This document shows, in pieces, positions 17,368 to 25,860 of a DNA stretch of 64,000 nt (position 1 is its first letter; each line of letters starts with the position of its first letter). A program made the translations under genes and the position numbers. The notes under the pieces are model-generated. The model did no database searches, was not told the DNA's origin, and saw only the letters and a program-made list of their open reading frames with translations. The stretch covers positions 1 through 64,000 of the forward strand of contig NZ_ML974128.1 of NCBI RefSeq assembly GCF_004765815.2. The letters run 5' to 3'. Source of the stretch: Halorussus salinus. Lineage in GTDB: Archaea > Halobacteriota > Halobacteria > Halobacteriales > Haladaptataceae.

Positions 17368-18296
17368 TATTCCTCACCCTCCTCGTCGTCTTCCATCTCG
17401 TCCATGAGGTCCTCAGCTTCCTGCTCGACTTCCTCTTCGAGTTCGTCGAGTTCCTCTTCGACCGACTGGTCGGACTCGGCCTCCTCGGCCGACTCCTCGT
17501 CGCTCTCCGTCTCGCTCTCGATGACCTCTTCGACGACCTCCTCGTCGAGGTCCTCTTCGCCGGGTTCGGCGGGCGCTTCGTCGGCCGCCTCATCCTCGCG
17601 AAGCTCTTCGAGTTCCTCGTCGGTCGGCTCTTCGAGGAGTTCCTCGACGCCAGCCTGCTCGTTGGCCTCGACGGCCTCGGGGACGATCTCCTCGGGAGTC
17701 GCGTCCTCCTCGATGTCGAAGTCGTCGGGGAGCTTGGCGTTCGGCGGGATGATCTTCACGTCCACGCCGATGGTGCCGAGCTTCAGGACGGCGACGCCCT
17801 GTCCGTGGTCCACGATGTCCTCGGCGGGTTCGCCGTTGTGCTTGATGTAGCCGCGGTTGAACTTCTCGACGCGCGAGCGAGCGCCCGTGACCTTGCCCGA
17901 GAGGACGATCTCGGCACCGAGGGCACCGGCGTCCATGATGCGGTCGATGGTGGTGTGTCCGGCCTTCCGGAAGTACCAGCCACGCTCCAAAGCGTTGGCG
18001 AGTCGGTCCGCGACGATGCGGGCGTTGAGGTCCGGCTCGTCCACTTCCTGCACGTCGATCTGCGGGTCTTCGAGGTCGAACCGCTCTTCGAGTTGCGTGG
18101 TGATCTTCCGGATGTTCTTCCCGCCCTTCCCGATGACCATACCGGGCTTTTCGGCCTTGAGGACGATCTGGGTGCCCATCGGGGTCTTGGCAACGTCCAT
18201 GCCGCCGTAGCCCGCGCGGCCGAGTTCTTCGGAGAAGAACTCGTCTATCTGCGAGCGCTGGAGTCCGTCGTGAATGAACTGCTGTTCGTCTGCCAT
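17367..18296 (-). CDS. rps3: 30S ribosomal protein uS3 with long acidic C-terminal tail
   Basis: A 309-residue protein from the ATG at 18296 ([20 protein letters not shown]). The KH domain is clear ([20 protein letters not shown]), followed by [20 protein letters not shown]. Residues 215-309 are almost all Asp/Glu, a haloarchaeal extension much longer than in other archaea. The ATG shares a base with the uL22 stop. An upstream in-frame extension to 18350 is not coding. Confidence 0.96.
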   Translation of the reverse strand: MADEQQFIHDGLQRSQIDEFFSEELGRAGYGGMDVAKTPMGTQIVLKAEKPGMVIGKGGKNIRKITTQLEERFDLEDPQIDVQEVDEPDLNARIVADRLANALERGWYFRKAGHTTIDRIMDAGALGAEIVLSGKVTGARSRVEKFNRGYIKHNGEPAEDIVDHGQGVAVLKLGTIGVDVKIIPPNAKLPDDFDIEEDATPEEIVPEAVEANEQAGVEELLEEPTDEELEELREDEAADEAPAEPGEEDLDEEVVEEVIESETESDEESAEEAESDQSVEEELDELEEEVEQEAEDLMDEMEDDEEGEE

Positions 18297-18757
18297 TATT
18301 CTTGCACCTCCTCGAGTACGAGTTCCACGTCTACTTCCGGCGTGTTCCACGCGCTCGCTCGCCCCATCGCGCGGGGTTTGCGGCCCTGCACTTCGCCGAT
18401 CTTGTGGGCGGCGACGTGCATGATCTCCATCGACTCGCCGTCGAAGCCCTGCTCGTCGGCGTTGTTGACGACGTTCGTGATGAGGTCGAGGAAGGCCTCG
18501 CTGGCCTTCTCGGGGTAGCGACCGGCGTCCCAGCCCTCGATGTCGCTACGGTGGCCGACGCCGCTGTTGTGCTGCTTGAACGGCACCGACCGCTCGCCGT
18601 CGATGACCGCTTGCAGGTACTCTCTGGCGTCCGCCGCGGTCATGCCCTTGATCTCGCGGGCGATGGCTTTGCTGTGCTTGTGGCTCATGTGCCGCTCCCG
18701 GAGCATCCCCTTGGCGGTGGTGTCCGGGTCGGTCTCGACGCTGTAGCTGATTCCCAT
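18296..18757 (-). CDS. rpl22: 50S ribosomal protein uL22
   Basis: A 153-residue protein lining the exit tunnel. Typical segments are KHSKAIAREIKGMTAADARE, GWDAGRYPEKASEAFLDLIT and RKPRAMGRASAWNTPEVDVE. It starts 3 nt after uS19. Confidence 0.97.
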   Translation of the reverse strand: MGISYSVETDPDTTAKGMLRERHMSHKHSKAIAREIKGMTAADAREYLQAVIDGERSVPFKQHNSGVGHRSDIEGWDAGRYPEKASEAFLDLITNVVNNADEQGFDGESMEIMHVAAHKIGEVQGRKPRAMGRASAWNTPEVDVELVLEEVQE

Positions 18758-18760
18758 GGT

Positions 18761-19186
18761 TTACTTGAGTGGCACGAACTTCGAGGAGCGGGTCGCGCCG
18801 ATACCGGCCTGTCCGTGTTCGACCGACTTGCGCGTCAGCTGGAACTCGCCGAGGTAGTGGCCGAGCATCTCGGGCTCGACGTAGACGCGCTCGAAGCTCT
18901 GGCCGTCGTAGACGGCGAACGTCTTCCCGACGAACTCGGGCAGAATCGGCATGTTCCGGAGGTGGGTTCGGATCGGGTCGTTGGCCGAGCCCTCCTCGGT
19001 GGCCTCGCGGGCCTCTTCGAGCAGTTTCTCCTGCTCGGTGGACAGACCGCGCTCGATAGTTCGCCGCTGGCGTGCGGGAAGCAGTTCCGCGACTTCCTCA
19101 AGACTCATGTCCTGCAGGTCGTCGAGGTCGTGACCGCGGAAGGTGAACTCACCTTCACGGCCGGTTCGGTATTCGCCTTCGCTCAT
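18761..19186 (-). CDS. rps19: 30S ribosomal protein uS19
   Basis: A 141-residue protein from [20 protein letters not shown]. The family core is present ([20 protein letters not shown], then [20 protein letters not shown] and [14 protein letters not shown]). The ATG at 19186 follows the uL2 stop by 1 nt; the frame extending to 19300 overlaps uL2 and is not real. Confidence 0.97.
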   Translation of the reverse strand: MSEGEYRTGREGEFTFRGHDLDDLQDMSLEEVAELLPARQRRTIERGLSTEQEKLLEEAREATEEGSANDPIRTHLRNMPILPEFVGKTFAVYDGQSFERVYVEPEMLGHYLGEFQLTRKSVEHGQAGIGATRSSKFVPLK

Positions 19187-19187
19187 G

Positions 19188-19907
19188 TTAGTTGCCTCCT
19201 CGTCCCGTTCGCCGGGACGAGATGTCCCCGACCTTCCGTCCGGGCGGCGCGTTCCGCGAGACGGACTTGGGCTTGCCGGGGTGCTGGCGGCCACCGCCAC
19301 CGAACGGGTGGTCGACGGCGTTCATCGCGACGCCGCGCACGTTCGGCCACTTGGTGCCGCGCGCTTTCATCTTGTGGTACTTGTTCCCCGCTTTGACGTG
19401 GGGCTTCTCGGTCCGACCGCCACCGGCGACCACGCCGATGGTCGCTCGACAGTCGGGCGAGAGACGCTTGACCTCGCCGCTCGGAAGTTCGACGACCGCG
19501 GCGTCGCGGTCGTGGGTCACGAGGTTCGCGCTCACGCCGGAGGCGCGAGCGAACTTGCCGCCGTCGCCGGGCTGGCGCTCGACGTTACAGACCGGGACTC
19601 CTTCCGGAATCTCGGCCAGCGGCATCGTGTTGCCTTCCTTGATCTCGGCGCTGACGCCGACCTGAATGGTCTCGCCGACGCCGACGCCCTCGGGCACGAG
19701 GATGAGACGCTGGTCGCCGTCTTCGAACTCGACGGCGGCGACCGGCGCGCTCCGGGCCGGGTCGTGTTCGATGTCAACGACCGTGCCGGAGACCGTGTCC
19801 ACGTCTTCGGGCTTCTTGTGCGTGAGGTCCGCCTTGTATCGGTGCGACGGAGCGCGGAACGTCGGTCCGCCACGCCCGCGTCGCTGTCCTTGAATTCGTC
19901 GTCCCAT
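19188..19907 (-). CDS. rpl2: 50S ribosomal protein uL2
   Basis: A 239-residue protein near the peptidyl-transferase centre. It starts [20 protein letters not shown] and holds the conserved C-terminal loop [20 protein letters not shown] with the invariant His. It lies 3 nt after uL23. Confidence 0.98.
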   Translation of the reverse strand: MGRRIQGQRRGRGGPTFRAPSHRYKADLTHKKPEDVDTVSGTVVDIEHDPARSAPVAAVEFEDGDQRLILVPEGVGVGETIQVGVSAEIKEGNTMPLAEIPEGVPVCNVERQPGDGGKFARASGVSANLVTHDRDAAVVELPSGEVKRLSPDCRATIGVVAGGGRTEKPHVKAGNKYHKMKARGTKWPNVRGVAMNAVDHPFGGGGRQHPGKPKSVSRNAPPGRKVGDISSRRTGRGGN

Positions 19908-19910
19908 GTG

Positions 19911-20162
19911 TCAGAACACCCCGATTCGGGAGGCGACTTCCTGCGCGTCGTCGTCCTCCGAGAGGGTCACCGTGGCCTTCTTGTCGCCGTTCATGGTGAC
20001 CTGCGTGTTGATCTTCTCGATGGTGACTTCGTACTGCTCCTCGATCTCGTCGCGGATCTCGGGTTTCTCGGCGTCGAGGTCCACGACGAACTGGAGCTTG
20101 TTGTCGAAGTCCATCTGGTTCATCGCCTTCTCGGTGACCCACGGGTACTCGATGACGCTCAT
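19911..20162 (-). CDS. rpl23: 50S ribosomal protein uL23
   Basis: An 83-residue exit-tunnel protein starting [20 protein letters not shown], with the C-terminal [20 protein letters not shown]. In archaea it helps dock SRP and the translocon. Its ATG overlaps the uL4 stop by 4 bp. Confidence 0.97.
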   Translation of the reverse strand: MSVIEYPWVTEKAMNQMDFDNKLQFVVDLDAEKPEIRDEIEEQYEVTIEKINTQVTMNGDKKATVTLSEDDDAQEVASRIGVF

Positions 20163-20905
20163 CGGTCGGCCACCTCCTCGAGGGCGCTCTCCGTCCAGAC
20201 GGTGAGTCGGCCGGGATGCGCGCCGGGTGCGAGGTCTTCGGCGTTGAGTTCCTGTGCGGTCGCCACGTCGGCACCCGCGAGGTTGCGGGCGGCCTTCGAG
20301 GGTTCGTCGCTGGTCACGAACAGGACCGACTTGGGCGTCTTGTACTTGCGCCCACGCGTCGTCCCGCGGCCCGCTCGGACCGACTTGTTGTCCTCGGCGC
20401 GCTCGATGTCGGCGTCCGCGCCGACCGCTTCGAGGAACGAGACGACTTCCTTGGTCTTGACGAGGTCCTCGAAGTCGTCGCTCACGACGAGCGGGAGGTC
20501 TAGCTCCTCGTCGAAGCGGTGGCCGCGCTCGGCCACGAGGTCGGCGTCGGTCGTCGCCGCGATGGCCGAGCGAACCGCCTTTTTGCGCTCCTTCGTGTTG
20601 ATGTCCTGCGAGCGGTCCTTCTCTTCTTTCGGCGGGTGGGCCTTGCGACCACCGACGGTCTGGGGCACTCGCGCGCCCTGACCGTTCGTCCGGGGGACGT
20701 GGGCCATGCCGCGACCACTGCCGGGCGACTCCGCCGAGGTTCGCATCCCGGCGTAGTCGTCCGCGCCGTAGTCCTGCTTGCGGTTTGCCTGCGCGGCGAG
20801 GACGGCGCGCTTGATGAGGTCCGGCCGGACGGTCTTGTCGAAGACATCCGGCAGGTCGAGCGTACCGTCTTCCTCGCCGTCGAGGTTGCGGATAGTTGCC
20901 TGCAT
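20159..20905 (-). CDS. rpl4: 50S ribosomal protein uL4
   Basis: A 248-residue protein. It shows [20 protein letters not shown], the long rRNA-penetrating loop ([20 protein letters not shown] and [20 protein letters not shown]), and [20 protein letters not shown]. It starts 3 nt after uL3. Confidence 0.97.
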   Translation of the reverse strand: MQATIRNLDGEEDGTLDLPDVFDKTVRPDLIKRAVLAAQANRKQDYGADDYAGMRTSAESPGSGRGMAHVPRTNGQGARVPQTVGGRKAHPPKEEKDRSQDINTKERKKAVRSAIAATTDADLVAERGHRFDEELDLPLVVSDDFEDLVKTKEVVSFLEAVGADADIERAEDNKSVRAGRGTTRGRKYKTPKSVLFVTSDEPSKAARNLAGADVATAQELNAEDLAPGAHPGRLTVWTESALEEVADR

Positions 20906-20908
20906 AGT

Positions 20909-21925
20909 TTATCCTTGGTTGGATTCGGTGCTTACGTAGCGCACCTCGGGGTCGAGGCGCGGCTGGTCTTTCGGCCGGATGGCCGGGCGGAAACGCAGGA
21001 GCCGCTTGTCGGGACCGGGGGCCGACCCCTTGACCAGCGCGTAGGAACCGTCGACTTCGCCGTAGTTGACGAAGCCGCCGTCGACGTTGATGTCGTCGCC
21101 CTCACCGATGTCGATGAGGCGCTTGTTGAGTTCGGTGCGCTGGTGGTAGCCGGTCTGGCCCTGTTGGGGCACCGTCGAGCGGACGCGGGACGGGTTCCAC
21201 GGACCGAGGTTGCCGATGCGTCGGCGCCATCCCTGACGGGCGTGCTTGCCCTTCCGCTTCTGGACGCCCCATCGCTTGACGGGACCCTGCGTGCCTTTAC
21301 CTTTCGTGACACCGCTGATGTCGGTGTACTCCCCTGCGCGGAACACGTCGTTCATGTCGTGTTCCCCGCCGTCTTCGAGGAGGTCCAGTCCGAAGTCGGC
21401 GCGGTCGTCGAGCGACCCGCCACCGACGCGAGTCTCCATCACGTCGGGCTTCTTCTTCGGGACACTGGGCACCTCGTCGGGGACGGTGTGGGTGACGACC
21501 CGAAGGTCGGCGACGTTGCCGTCTTCGAGCGCCGCGCGAAGTTCGTCCTCGGCGGCGTCCGGGTCGTGGTCCTCCGGCACGTCGAGCGTGCGCGAGAGGT
21601 GGTCGTGGAAGTCGTCGCCCCACACTTCCGTCAGCGGCTTCTTGCCGTACGGCGTGTCTTCGTAGGCTCGCAGAGCGACCGCTCGCATCGGCGGCGTCTC
21701 CACGATGGTGACGGGAACGGTCTCCTCCATCCCCTCTCGCGGGGAGTCGGATTCGTCGTTCACCATCACCACGTGGGTCATGCCTGCCTTGTAACCCGCG
21801 AAGCCCTGAAGGGACGGATTTCCGTCGCCGTCGGGCCACGAGTTGAAGCGCGGCACCTCACTGGTCGCGCGCTGGCGGGGGCCGAACCCTAGCGAACCTT
21901 TACGTGGTCTGCTTGTTTCTGGCAT
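20909..21925 (-). CDS. rpl3: 50S ribosomal protein uL3
   Basis: A 338-residue archaeal uL3. It begins MPETSRPRKGSLGFGPRQRA and includes FAGYKAGMTHVVMVNDESDS, then GVTKGKGTQGPVKRWGVQKR and RKGKHARQGWRRRIGNLGPW. It is the first ribosomal gene of the S10 cluster, 4 nt downstream of the SPOUT methyltransferase gene. Confidence 0.98.
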   Translation of the reverse strand: MPETSRPRKGSLGFGPRQRATSEVPRFNSWPDGDGNPSLQGFAGYKAGMTHVVMVNDESDSPREGMEETVPVTIVETPPMRAVALRAYEDTPYGKKPLTEVWGDDFHDHLSRTLDVPEDHDPDAAEDELRAALEDGNVADLRVVTHTVPDEVPSVPKKKPDVMETRVGGGSLDDRADFGLDLLEDGGEHDMNDVFRAGEYTDISGVTKGKGTQGPVKRWGVQKRKGKHARQGWRRRIGNLGPWNPSRVRSTVPQQGQTGYHQRTELNKRLIDIGEGDDINVDGGFVNYGEVDGSYALVKGSAPGPDKRLLRFRPAIRPKDQPRLDPEVRYVSTESNQG

Positions 21926-21929
21926 CGTA

Positions 21930-22820
21930 TCACTTCTCTTTGAGGTTCAGGCAGCCGAGGGCGGCGAACATCGCTTCTTCAGTTCGCACGACCCCGCTGC
22001 CTTGATTCGGAACCGCGTTCAGCCAGAGGTCGAACCGGCCGGGTGCGCCGTGTTCGACTCCGGACTCCGCGTCCGCCTCGTCCTCCTCGTCGTCGCCGAG
22101 CCATCGGTCGGCCAGCGAGTCGGTCGGGAGGTCGAGCATCTCCGGCAGGCCACGGCCCGGTGAACCGAACGCCACGGTCATACCGTCGCGTTCGACGCGG
22201 CCGACCAGTGGGGTCAGCCGCCGGGTCGTCAACTCGACCCCGTGGCGGGACGTTCCGATTCGAACGCCCGCGTCGTCGCGGTCGAGTGCCGCCGGAAGGT
22301 CCGTGCGCGTCACCGACCAACCCGAAGGGGGTTGGTCTACGAGTTTCGCACGGACCGGACTTCGCGAAGAGATCCTGACGGTAACGCGCTCCCCCTCGCC
22401 GACCTCCATTTCTGGCGGTACGACGAGGGAGATCGGGTGTTGCAGTCCGCAATTGACCCGAACGCGCCCTTCAGGTCCGACCTCGGTCACGATTCCCTGT
22501 CTTAACGACCCCGAACCCTCGGATTCGGAGCCGGTCAGTGAGGGGGCACGGAGCGGCGGTAGGATGCCCGCGTACTCCAGTTCGTCCCGCTTGCCGAATA
22601 CCTCCTTTCGGAGGTAGGGCGGCGTCGCGGCGTATTCCAGCACGGTGCTTACGAACCCGCCACCCCATCGCCGTTCGCCGTCGGGGTCCGGAAAGACCAC
22701 GAGGCGATCGGCCCGGAACACCGTCGCCGCACGGGCGACGTAGCCGATTTTGCGAGTTGCCTCGCGTTTGTCCTCGGCTTCCCGGACGAGGGATGACGGA
22801 ACGAGTACGCTGACGGTCAT
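21930..22820 (-). CDS. SPOUT RNA methyltransferase (SPOUT1/DUF171 family)
   Basis: A 296-residue enzyme of the SPOUT class, which methylates RNA using a trefoil-knotted SAM-binding fold; related proteins modify rRNA uridines. The N-terminal segment is VSVLVPSSLVREAEDKREAT. A middle OB-like insert contains GIVTEVGPEGRVRVNCGLQH. The knot region holds VAFGSPGRGLPEML and FDLWLNAVPNQGSGVVRTEE with AMFAALGCLNLKE. It leads the ribosomal operon, directly before uL3, the usual haloarchaeal arrangement, so it is made along with ribosomal proteins. Confidence 0.88.
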   Translation of the reverse strand: MTVSVLVPSSLVREAEDKREATRKIGYVARAATVFRADRLVVFPDPDGERRWGGGFVSTVLEYAATPPYLRKEVFGKRDELEYAGILPPLRAPSLTGSESEGSGSLRQGIVTEVGPEGRVRVNCGLQHPISLVVPPEMEVGEGERVTVRISSRSPVRAKLVDQPPSGWSVTRTDLPAALDRDDAGVRIGTSRHGVELTTRRLTPLVGRVERDGMTVAFGSPGRGLPEMLDLPTDSLADRWLGDDEEDEADAESGVEHGAPGRFDLWLNAVPNQGSGVVRTEEAMFAALGCLNLKEK

Positions 22821-22870
22821 ACCGTGACGCTTCGGTGCCCGCTCACTAGACTGTAGCGAATCGTACCGGC

Positions 22871-22903
22871 TTGGTTCTTAAAAGGGTGCCGCTTTGGTTC
22901 TTA
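22871..22903 (-). promoter_or_regulatory. Promoter of the ribosomal operon with a 10-bp direct repeat
   Basis: On the minus strand a TATA box (cttttaaga, 22876-22884) lies about 56 bp before the SPOUT start, giving a leader of about 30 nt. The 10-mer ttggttctta (plus strand) occurs at 22871-22880 and again at 22894-22903, 23 bp apart. One copy overlaps the TATA box. It could be a duplicated promoter element or a binding site for a regulator. Confidence 0.55.
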
Positions 22904-22991
22904 CCGTGGGGTGGCGTCACAAAGCTCGTAGCGCCGGAAATCGCAACTTGAATCGTGCCACCGTCTCTCGATTCCAATTCGATTCGCAAGC

Positions 22992-22999
22992 CTTATTTA
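22992..22999 (+). promoter_or_regulatory. TATA box of tRNA-Gly
   Basis: The octamer cttattta lies about 35-40 bp upstream of the mature tRNA 5' end at 23034, which suits an archaeal promoter with a short leader. Confidence 0.5.
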
Positions 23000-23033
23000 G
23001 TAACCCGGCATTATGTGGAAATGGAGTCGCAGG

Positions 23034-23104
23034 GCGCTGGTAGTGTAGTGGTATCACGTGACCTTGCCATGGTCGCAACCGGGGTTCAAATCCCCGCCAG
23101 CGCA
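23034..23104 (+). tRNA. tRNA-Gly (GCC)
   Basis: A 71-nt tRNA without intron or encoded CCA. The acceptor stem gcgctgg pairs with ccagcgc. The anticodon arm tgacc-ttgccat-ggtcg gives anticodon GCC. The T arm is ccggg-gttcaaa-tcccc in loose form, and the discriminator is A. It lies between the ribosomal operon and the peptide-modification cassette; tRNA genes are frequent integration sites, but no duplicated 3' end was seen nearby. Confidence 0.95.
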
Positions 23105-23226
23105 CTTCTCTCGGACGTAAACTGCCGAAGAGTACCGTTGCCGTTTGACACCGTCTACTTTCGTGTCGAGACCAGTGACGTATCGGTAGCCAAACTTACT
23201 TACACCTCGTTCGCCACCACACTAAT

Positions 23227-24165
23227 ATGGTCGTGGTACTTGCTGGCACTACCTCCAGTCCAGAGACGAACCACGTGGCTGACGCCGTAGAGTCTCGGGG
23301 TGGCACGGTGGTTCTGTGCGACGCGAGCGACTTTCCGGGAGGAGCGATTTCGGTTTCCCCCGGCGGCGAAACGACTGTTCTCGGCTCGTCGTTCGCCTAC
23401 GACGACGTAGAGGGTGCATACTTCCATTCGCAGGCGCTTTTCCGGCCCGAGTATCGGCTTCACGAGGTCGAAGACGACCCGGTGGCGACGCTCAATCGGT
23501 GGCAGGACCACCGAAGCTTGTTCAAGAGCCTGTGTCGGTCGTTCGAATCGAGGGGTATCGACGTACTTCCGCGACTGCACAACCACTACATGCAGGAGAT
23601 GAAGCCGTGGCAACTCGAACGCTGTGCGAACCGCGGCGTTCCGGTGCCCGACACGATCTTCACTAACAGCCCCGAGGAGGTCCGGCGGTTCTACGAACGC
23701 CACGACCGAGTCGTCTACAAGCCGGTCTCCCACGGAGCGCCGCCGAACGAGCTTACCGACGACGACCTGACCGACCAGCGACTCGAAAAGCTGGCGACCG
23801 CACCGGTACAGCTTCAGGAGTTCGTCCGGGGCGACGACCTTCGATTGTACGTCCTCGACGGCGATGTCGTCGGTGCGACCCGATACGTCAGCGAGAACTT
23901 CTCGTTCAAACTCGACCAGCGCGAATCCAAGGCGGTCGACCTCGAACCGGCGACGGTGTCCGAGGAAGTCGAATCGGCCGCGATTCGGGCGGCCGAAGCC
24001 GTCGAGTTGCAGTTCGGTGCAGTGGACGTTCGTCGGTCGGATTCGGAGTACGCGGTACTCGAAGTGAACCAGTCGCCAGCTTTGGCGGCCGCCGACATCC
24101 GAGCGGACCAGACGGTCGGTGACGCGGTTGCCGAATACTTACTCGACTCCGAGGGCGGTGTATGA
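23227..24165 (+). CDS. RimK/MvdD-type ATP-grasp ligase, likely peptide-modifying
   Basis: A 312-residue ATP-grasp enzyme. The N-terminal preATP-grasp region begins MVVVLAGTTSSPETNHVADA. The ATP-binding lysine is in HDRVVYKPVSHG. The grip strand is APVQLQEFVRGDDLRLYVLD, and the metal-binding Glu and Asn are in EYAVLEVNQSPALAAAD. The layout resembles RimK and the ligases that make ester or amide cross-links in graspetides (MvdC/MvdD) or act on small peptides. The stop overlaps the next start by 4 bp (ATGA), so it is in one operon with the M50 protease. With the convergent 36-residue peptide gene it suggests a RiPP-like system; the substrate is inferred. Confidence 0.78.
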   Translation: MVVVLAGTTSSPETNHVADAVESRGGTVVLCDASDFPGGAISVSPGGETTVLGSSFAYDDVEGAYFHSQALFRPEYRLHEVEDDPVATLNRWQDHRSLFKSLCRSFESRGIDVLPRLHNHYMQEMKPWQLERCANRGVPVPDTIFTNSPEEVRRFYERHDRVVYKPVSHGAPPNELTDDDLTDQRLEKLATAPVQLQEFVRGDDLRLYVLDGDVVGATRYVSENFSFKLDQRESKAVDLEPATVSEEVESAAIRAAEAVELQFGAVDVRRSDSEYAVLEVNQSPALAAADIRADQTVGDAVAEYLLDSEGGV

Positions 24166-25136
24166 GGACCGAAACCCAGCGCCCCGACCCGGCGGTCGGG
24201 TACACGTGGGGCGAGTCAGACGGGTCGTACTTCGTTCGGAACCCCGACGGCGATTTCAGGCAGGTATCGGAGAACGCGATGAAGTTACTCGAGGCACTCG
24301 CGGACGGTGAGATGACGACGGACGACCTCGACGGTGGCGCACTACGACTGGCCGAGCGACTGGAGGACGAAGGGTACTTCGGCCCGAACCGTCCGGTCGA
24401 ACGAATCGTCACGCCGTCGGATATCGCGCTGTGGCCTCGTTCGGTGCTGTTTTTCATCTTGTTCGGCGTCGTGGCGTACACCGTCCTGCCAGCGGTGTCG
24501 TCCCTTGGGACCCTCTCTACTCGGCTGTCGCCTTCGAGAGTCGTGACCGTCGGCGGGTTGCTTTTGACGGGTGTCGCGGTTCACGAGAGCGGCCATCACT
24601 TGGCGGCCCGTGAGTATCTCGACCCGTCGTTTCGCATCCAGCGGGTCAACGGCGTCATCCCGACGGTTACTACGAACACTAGCGGCGCGTGGATACTCCC
24701 GAAGAACCGCCGTCGGTGGATCAGTCTGGCCGGGCCGTTCGCCGAACTCCTCTGGGTTCTCGGCGTCGTCGTGTACGACGCGTTCTTGCCCGCGAGTACT
24801 GCACTCGAACTGTATCTCGTCGCCGCTCTCACGGGGTTCGCGTTCACGCTCAACCCCCTCATTCACGGCGACGGCTACTGGCTGTTGGTCGATACCTTTG
24901 GCGTCGTGAACCTCCGAAAGCGAGGACTCCATGACCTCGAGAAACCGAAACTCTCGCTGGCGGCGACGTACGTTGCCGTCTCCTATCTGTTCGGTATCGG
25001 GACGTTCGTCGCGTCCGTCGTCGGCGCGGTCTACGCGTTCGGCCCGAAAGGACTCGTCCCGATCTCGATTCTGCTCGGCGTGACGCTCCTCGACGGGGAC
25101 CGCGTCCGAACGCTGTTCGAGGCGGTCGCTAGCTGA
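24162..25136 (+). CDS. Membrane M50-type metalloprotease with N-terminal PqqD-like domain
   Basis: A 324-residue protein. Residues 15-78 resemble PqqD/RRE peptide-recognition domains (SDGSYFVRNPDGDFRQVSEN, AMKLLEALADGEMTTDDL, ERLEDEGYF). The rest is membrane-embedded, with about six hydrophobic segments. The zinc motif HESGH is at residues 141-145 (TGVAVHESGHHLAAREYL). The second M50 motif is NPLIHGDGYWLLVD (231-244), which replaces the usual NxxPxxxLDG-type motif. Site-2-type proteases cut within or beside the membrane; an RRE-like domain would bring a precursor peptide to it. Translationally coupled to the ATP-grasp gene; likely cleaves or exports the modified peptide. Confidence 0.75.
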   Translation: MRTETQRPDPAVGYTWGESDGSYFVRNPDGDFRQVSENAMKLLEALADGEMTTDDLDGGALRLAERLEDEGYFGPNRPVERIVTPSDIALWPRSVLFFILFGVVAYTVLPAVSSLGTLSTRLSPSRVVTVGGLLLTGVAVHESGHHLAAREYLDPSFRIQRVNGVIPTVTTNTSGAWILPKNRRRWISLAGPFAELLWVLGVVVYDAFLPASTALELYLVAALTGFAFTLNPLIHGDGYWLLVDTFGVVNLRKRGLHDLEKPKLSLAATYVAVSYLFGIGTFVASVVGAVYAFGPKGLVPISILLGVTLLDGDRVRTLFEAVAS

Positions 25137-25218
25137 TTGGCGTTCGACGACGTTACGGGGTCGCTCGCTGTCGAAGAAATCGAACCGGAAACGCGATTCA
25201 CTCCGGGAAGAACGCGGA

Positions 25219-25329
25219 TTACGCCCCGAAGTAGACGTTACCCATTACGCCCGTAAGCGCGGGGTTGTCTCGCTCTTCGAGTTCGGCCGAATCGGTCTCG
25301 TCTAGTTCCTCGATGAAGTGGTCTGTCAT
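25219..25329 (-). CDS. 36-residue candidate precursor peptide of the ATP-grasp/M50 cassette
   Basis: A 37-codon frame on the minus strand, convergent with the M50 gene and 82 bp from its stop. Residues 1-21 are strongly acidic (MTDHFIEELDETDSAELEER then D), and residues 22-36 are nearly uncharged (NPALTGVMGNVYFGA). This acidic leader plus hydrophobic, glycine-containing core is the usual plan of RiPP precursors. A TATA-like aatttaag lies 32-39 bp before the ATG, so the mRNA would be nearly leaderless. An in-frame upstream start is ruled out by a stop. There is no Lys or Cys; Thr26, Tyr33 and the C-terminal carboxylate are the only evident core targets. Its link to the enzymes is inferred from position. 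Confidence 0.55.
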   Translation of the reverse strand: MTDHFIEELDETDSAELEERDNPALTGVMGNVYFGA

Positions 25330-25360
25330 GTCTACACATACCTATAGCACCATGCGTACA

Positions 25361-25368
25361 CTTAAATT
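25361..25368 (-). promoter_or_regulatory. TATA box of the candidate precursor gene
   Basis: The minus-strand octamer aatttaag ends 32 bp before the ATG at 25329. With a start site 24-26 bp downstream, transcription would begin within about 8 nt of the ATG, typical for haloarchaeal leaderless mRNAs. The peptide thus appears to have its own promoter, separate from the enzyme operon. Confidence 0.5.
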
Positions 25369-25507
25369 CTTCGTGAATTAACGATGCGCGGTGCTGATTT
25401 CCGAACAGAAACGCGACAGCGTAAACGACGGAACGGCCGTCCAGTGAGAGCCGTGGAGCGAAGCGTCCCAAACGCCAAAGACACTACCGGCCCTCTATCC
25501 GCTCGCT

Positions 25508-25825
25508 ATGACCGCAATCGCACTTCTGAGCGTCGCGCCCGTGACCGAGGAGAGCATGGCCGACGAGGTAGCCAAAGCCGTCGCCGCCTTAGACGACTTC
25601 GACGTGTCCTACGAGACGAACCCGATGGGGACCGTTATCGAAGCCGACACGATAGACGAACTGTTCGCCGCCGCGCAGGCCGCCCACGAGGCGGTCGATG
25701 GCGACCGCGTGAGTACGGTCCTGAAGATAGATGACAAGCGCACGCGCGAGCAACGCGCCCGCGAGAAAGTCGATGCCGTCGAGGAGGCCCTCGGCCGCGA
25801 AGCCAAGCGCGAGCGGGAGGACTGA
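25508..25825 (+). CDS. MTH1187-family thiamine-binding protein
   Basis: A 105-residue protein of the MTH1187/YqgV family (formerly UPF0045). It begins MTAIALLSVAPVTEESMADE and includes DVSYETNPMGTVIEADTIDE, the pattern of these small ferredoxin-fold proteins. Family members bind thiamine and form tetramers. It lies 35 bp upstream of mch, and the two are probably cotranscribed. Confidence 0.88.
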   Translation: MTAIALLSVAPVTEESMADEVAKAVAALDDFDVSYETNPMGTVIEADTIDELFAAAQAAHEAVDGDRVSTVLKIDDKRTREQRAREKVDAVEEALGREAKRERED

Positions 25826-25860
25826 CAAACGGTTTAGGGAGTGACGCCCAACCCACGCGC

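Noticed and set aside
23034-23226. Integrated element boundary at tRNA-Gly
   Set aside because: The cassette follows a tRNA, but no duplicate of its 3' end and no integrase was seen, and base composition of the cassette equals that of its surroundings.
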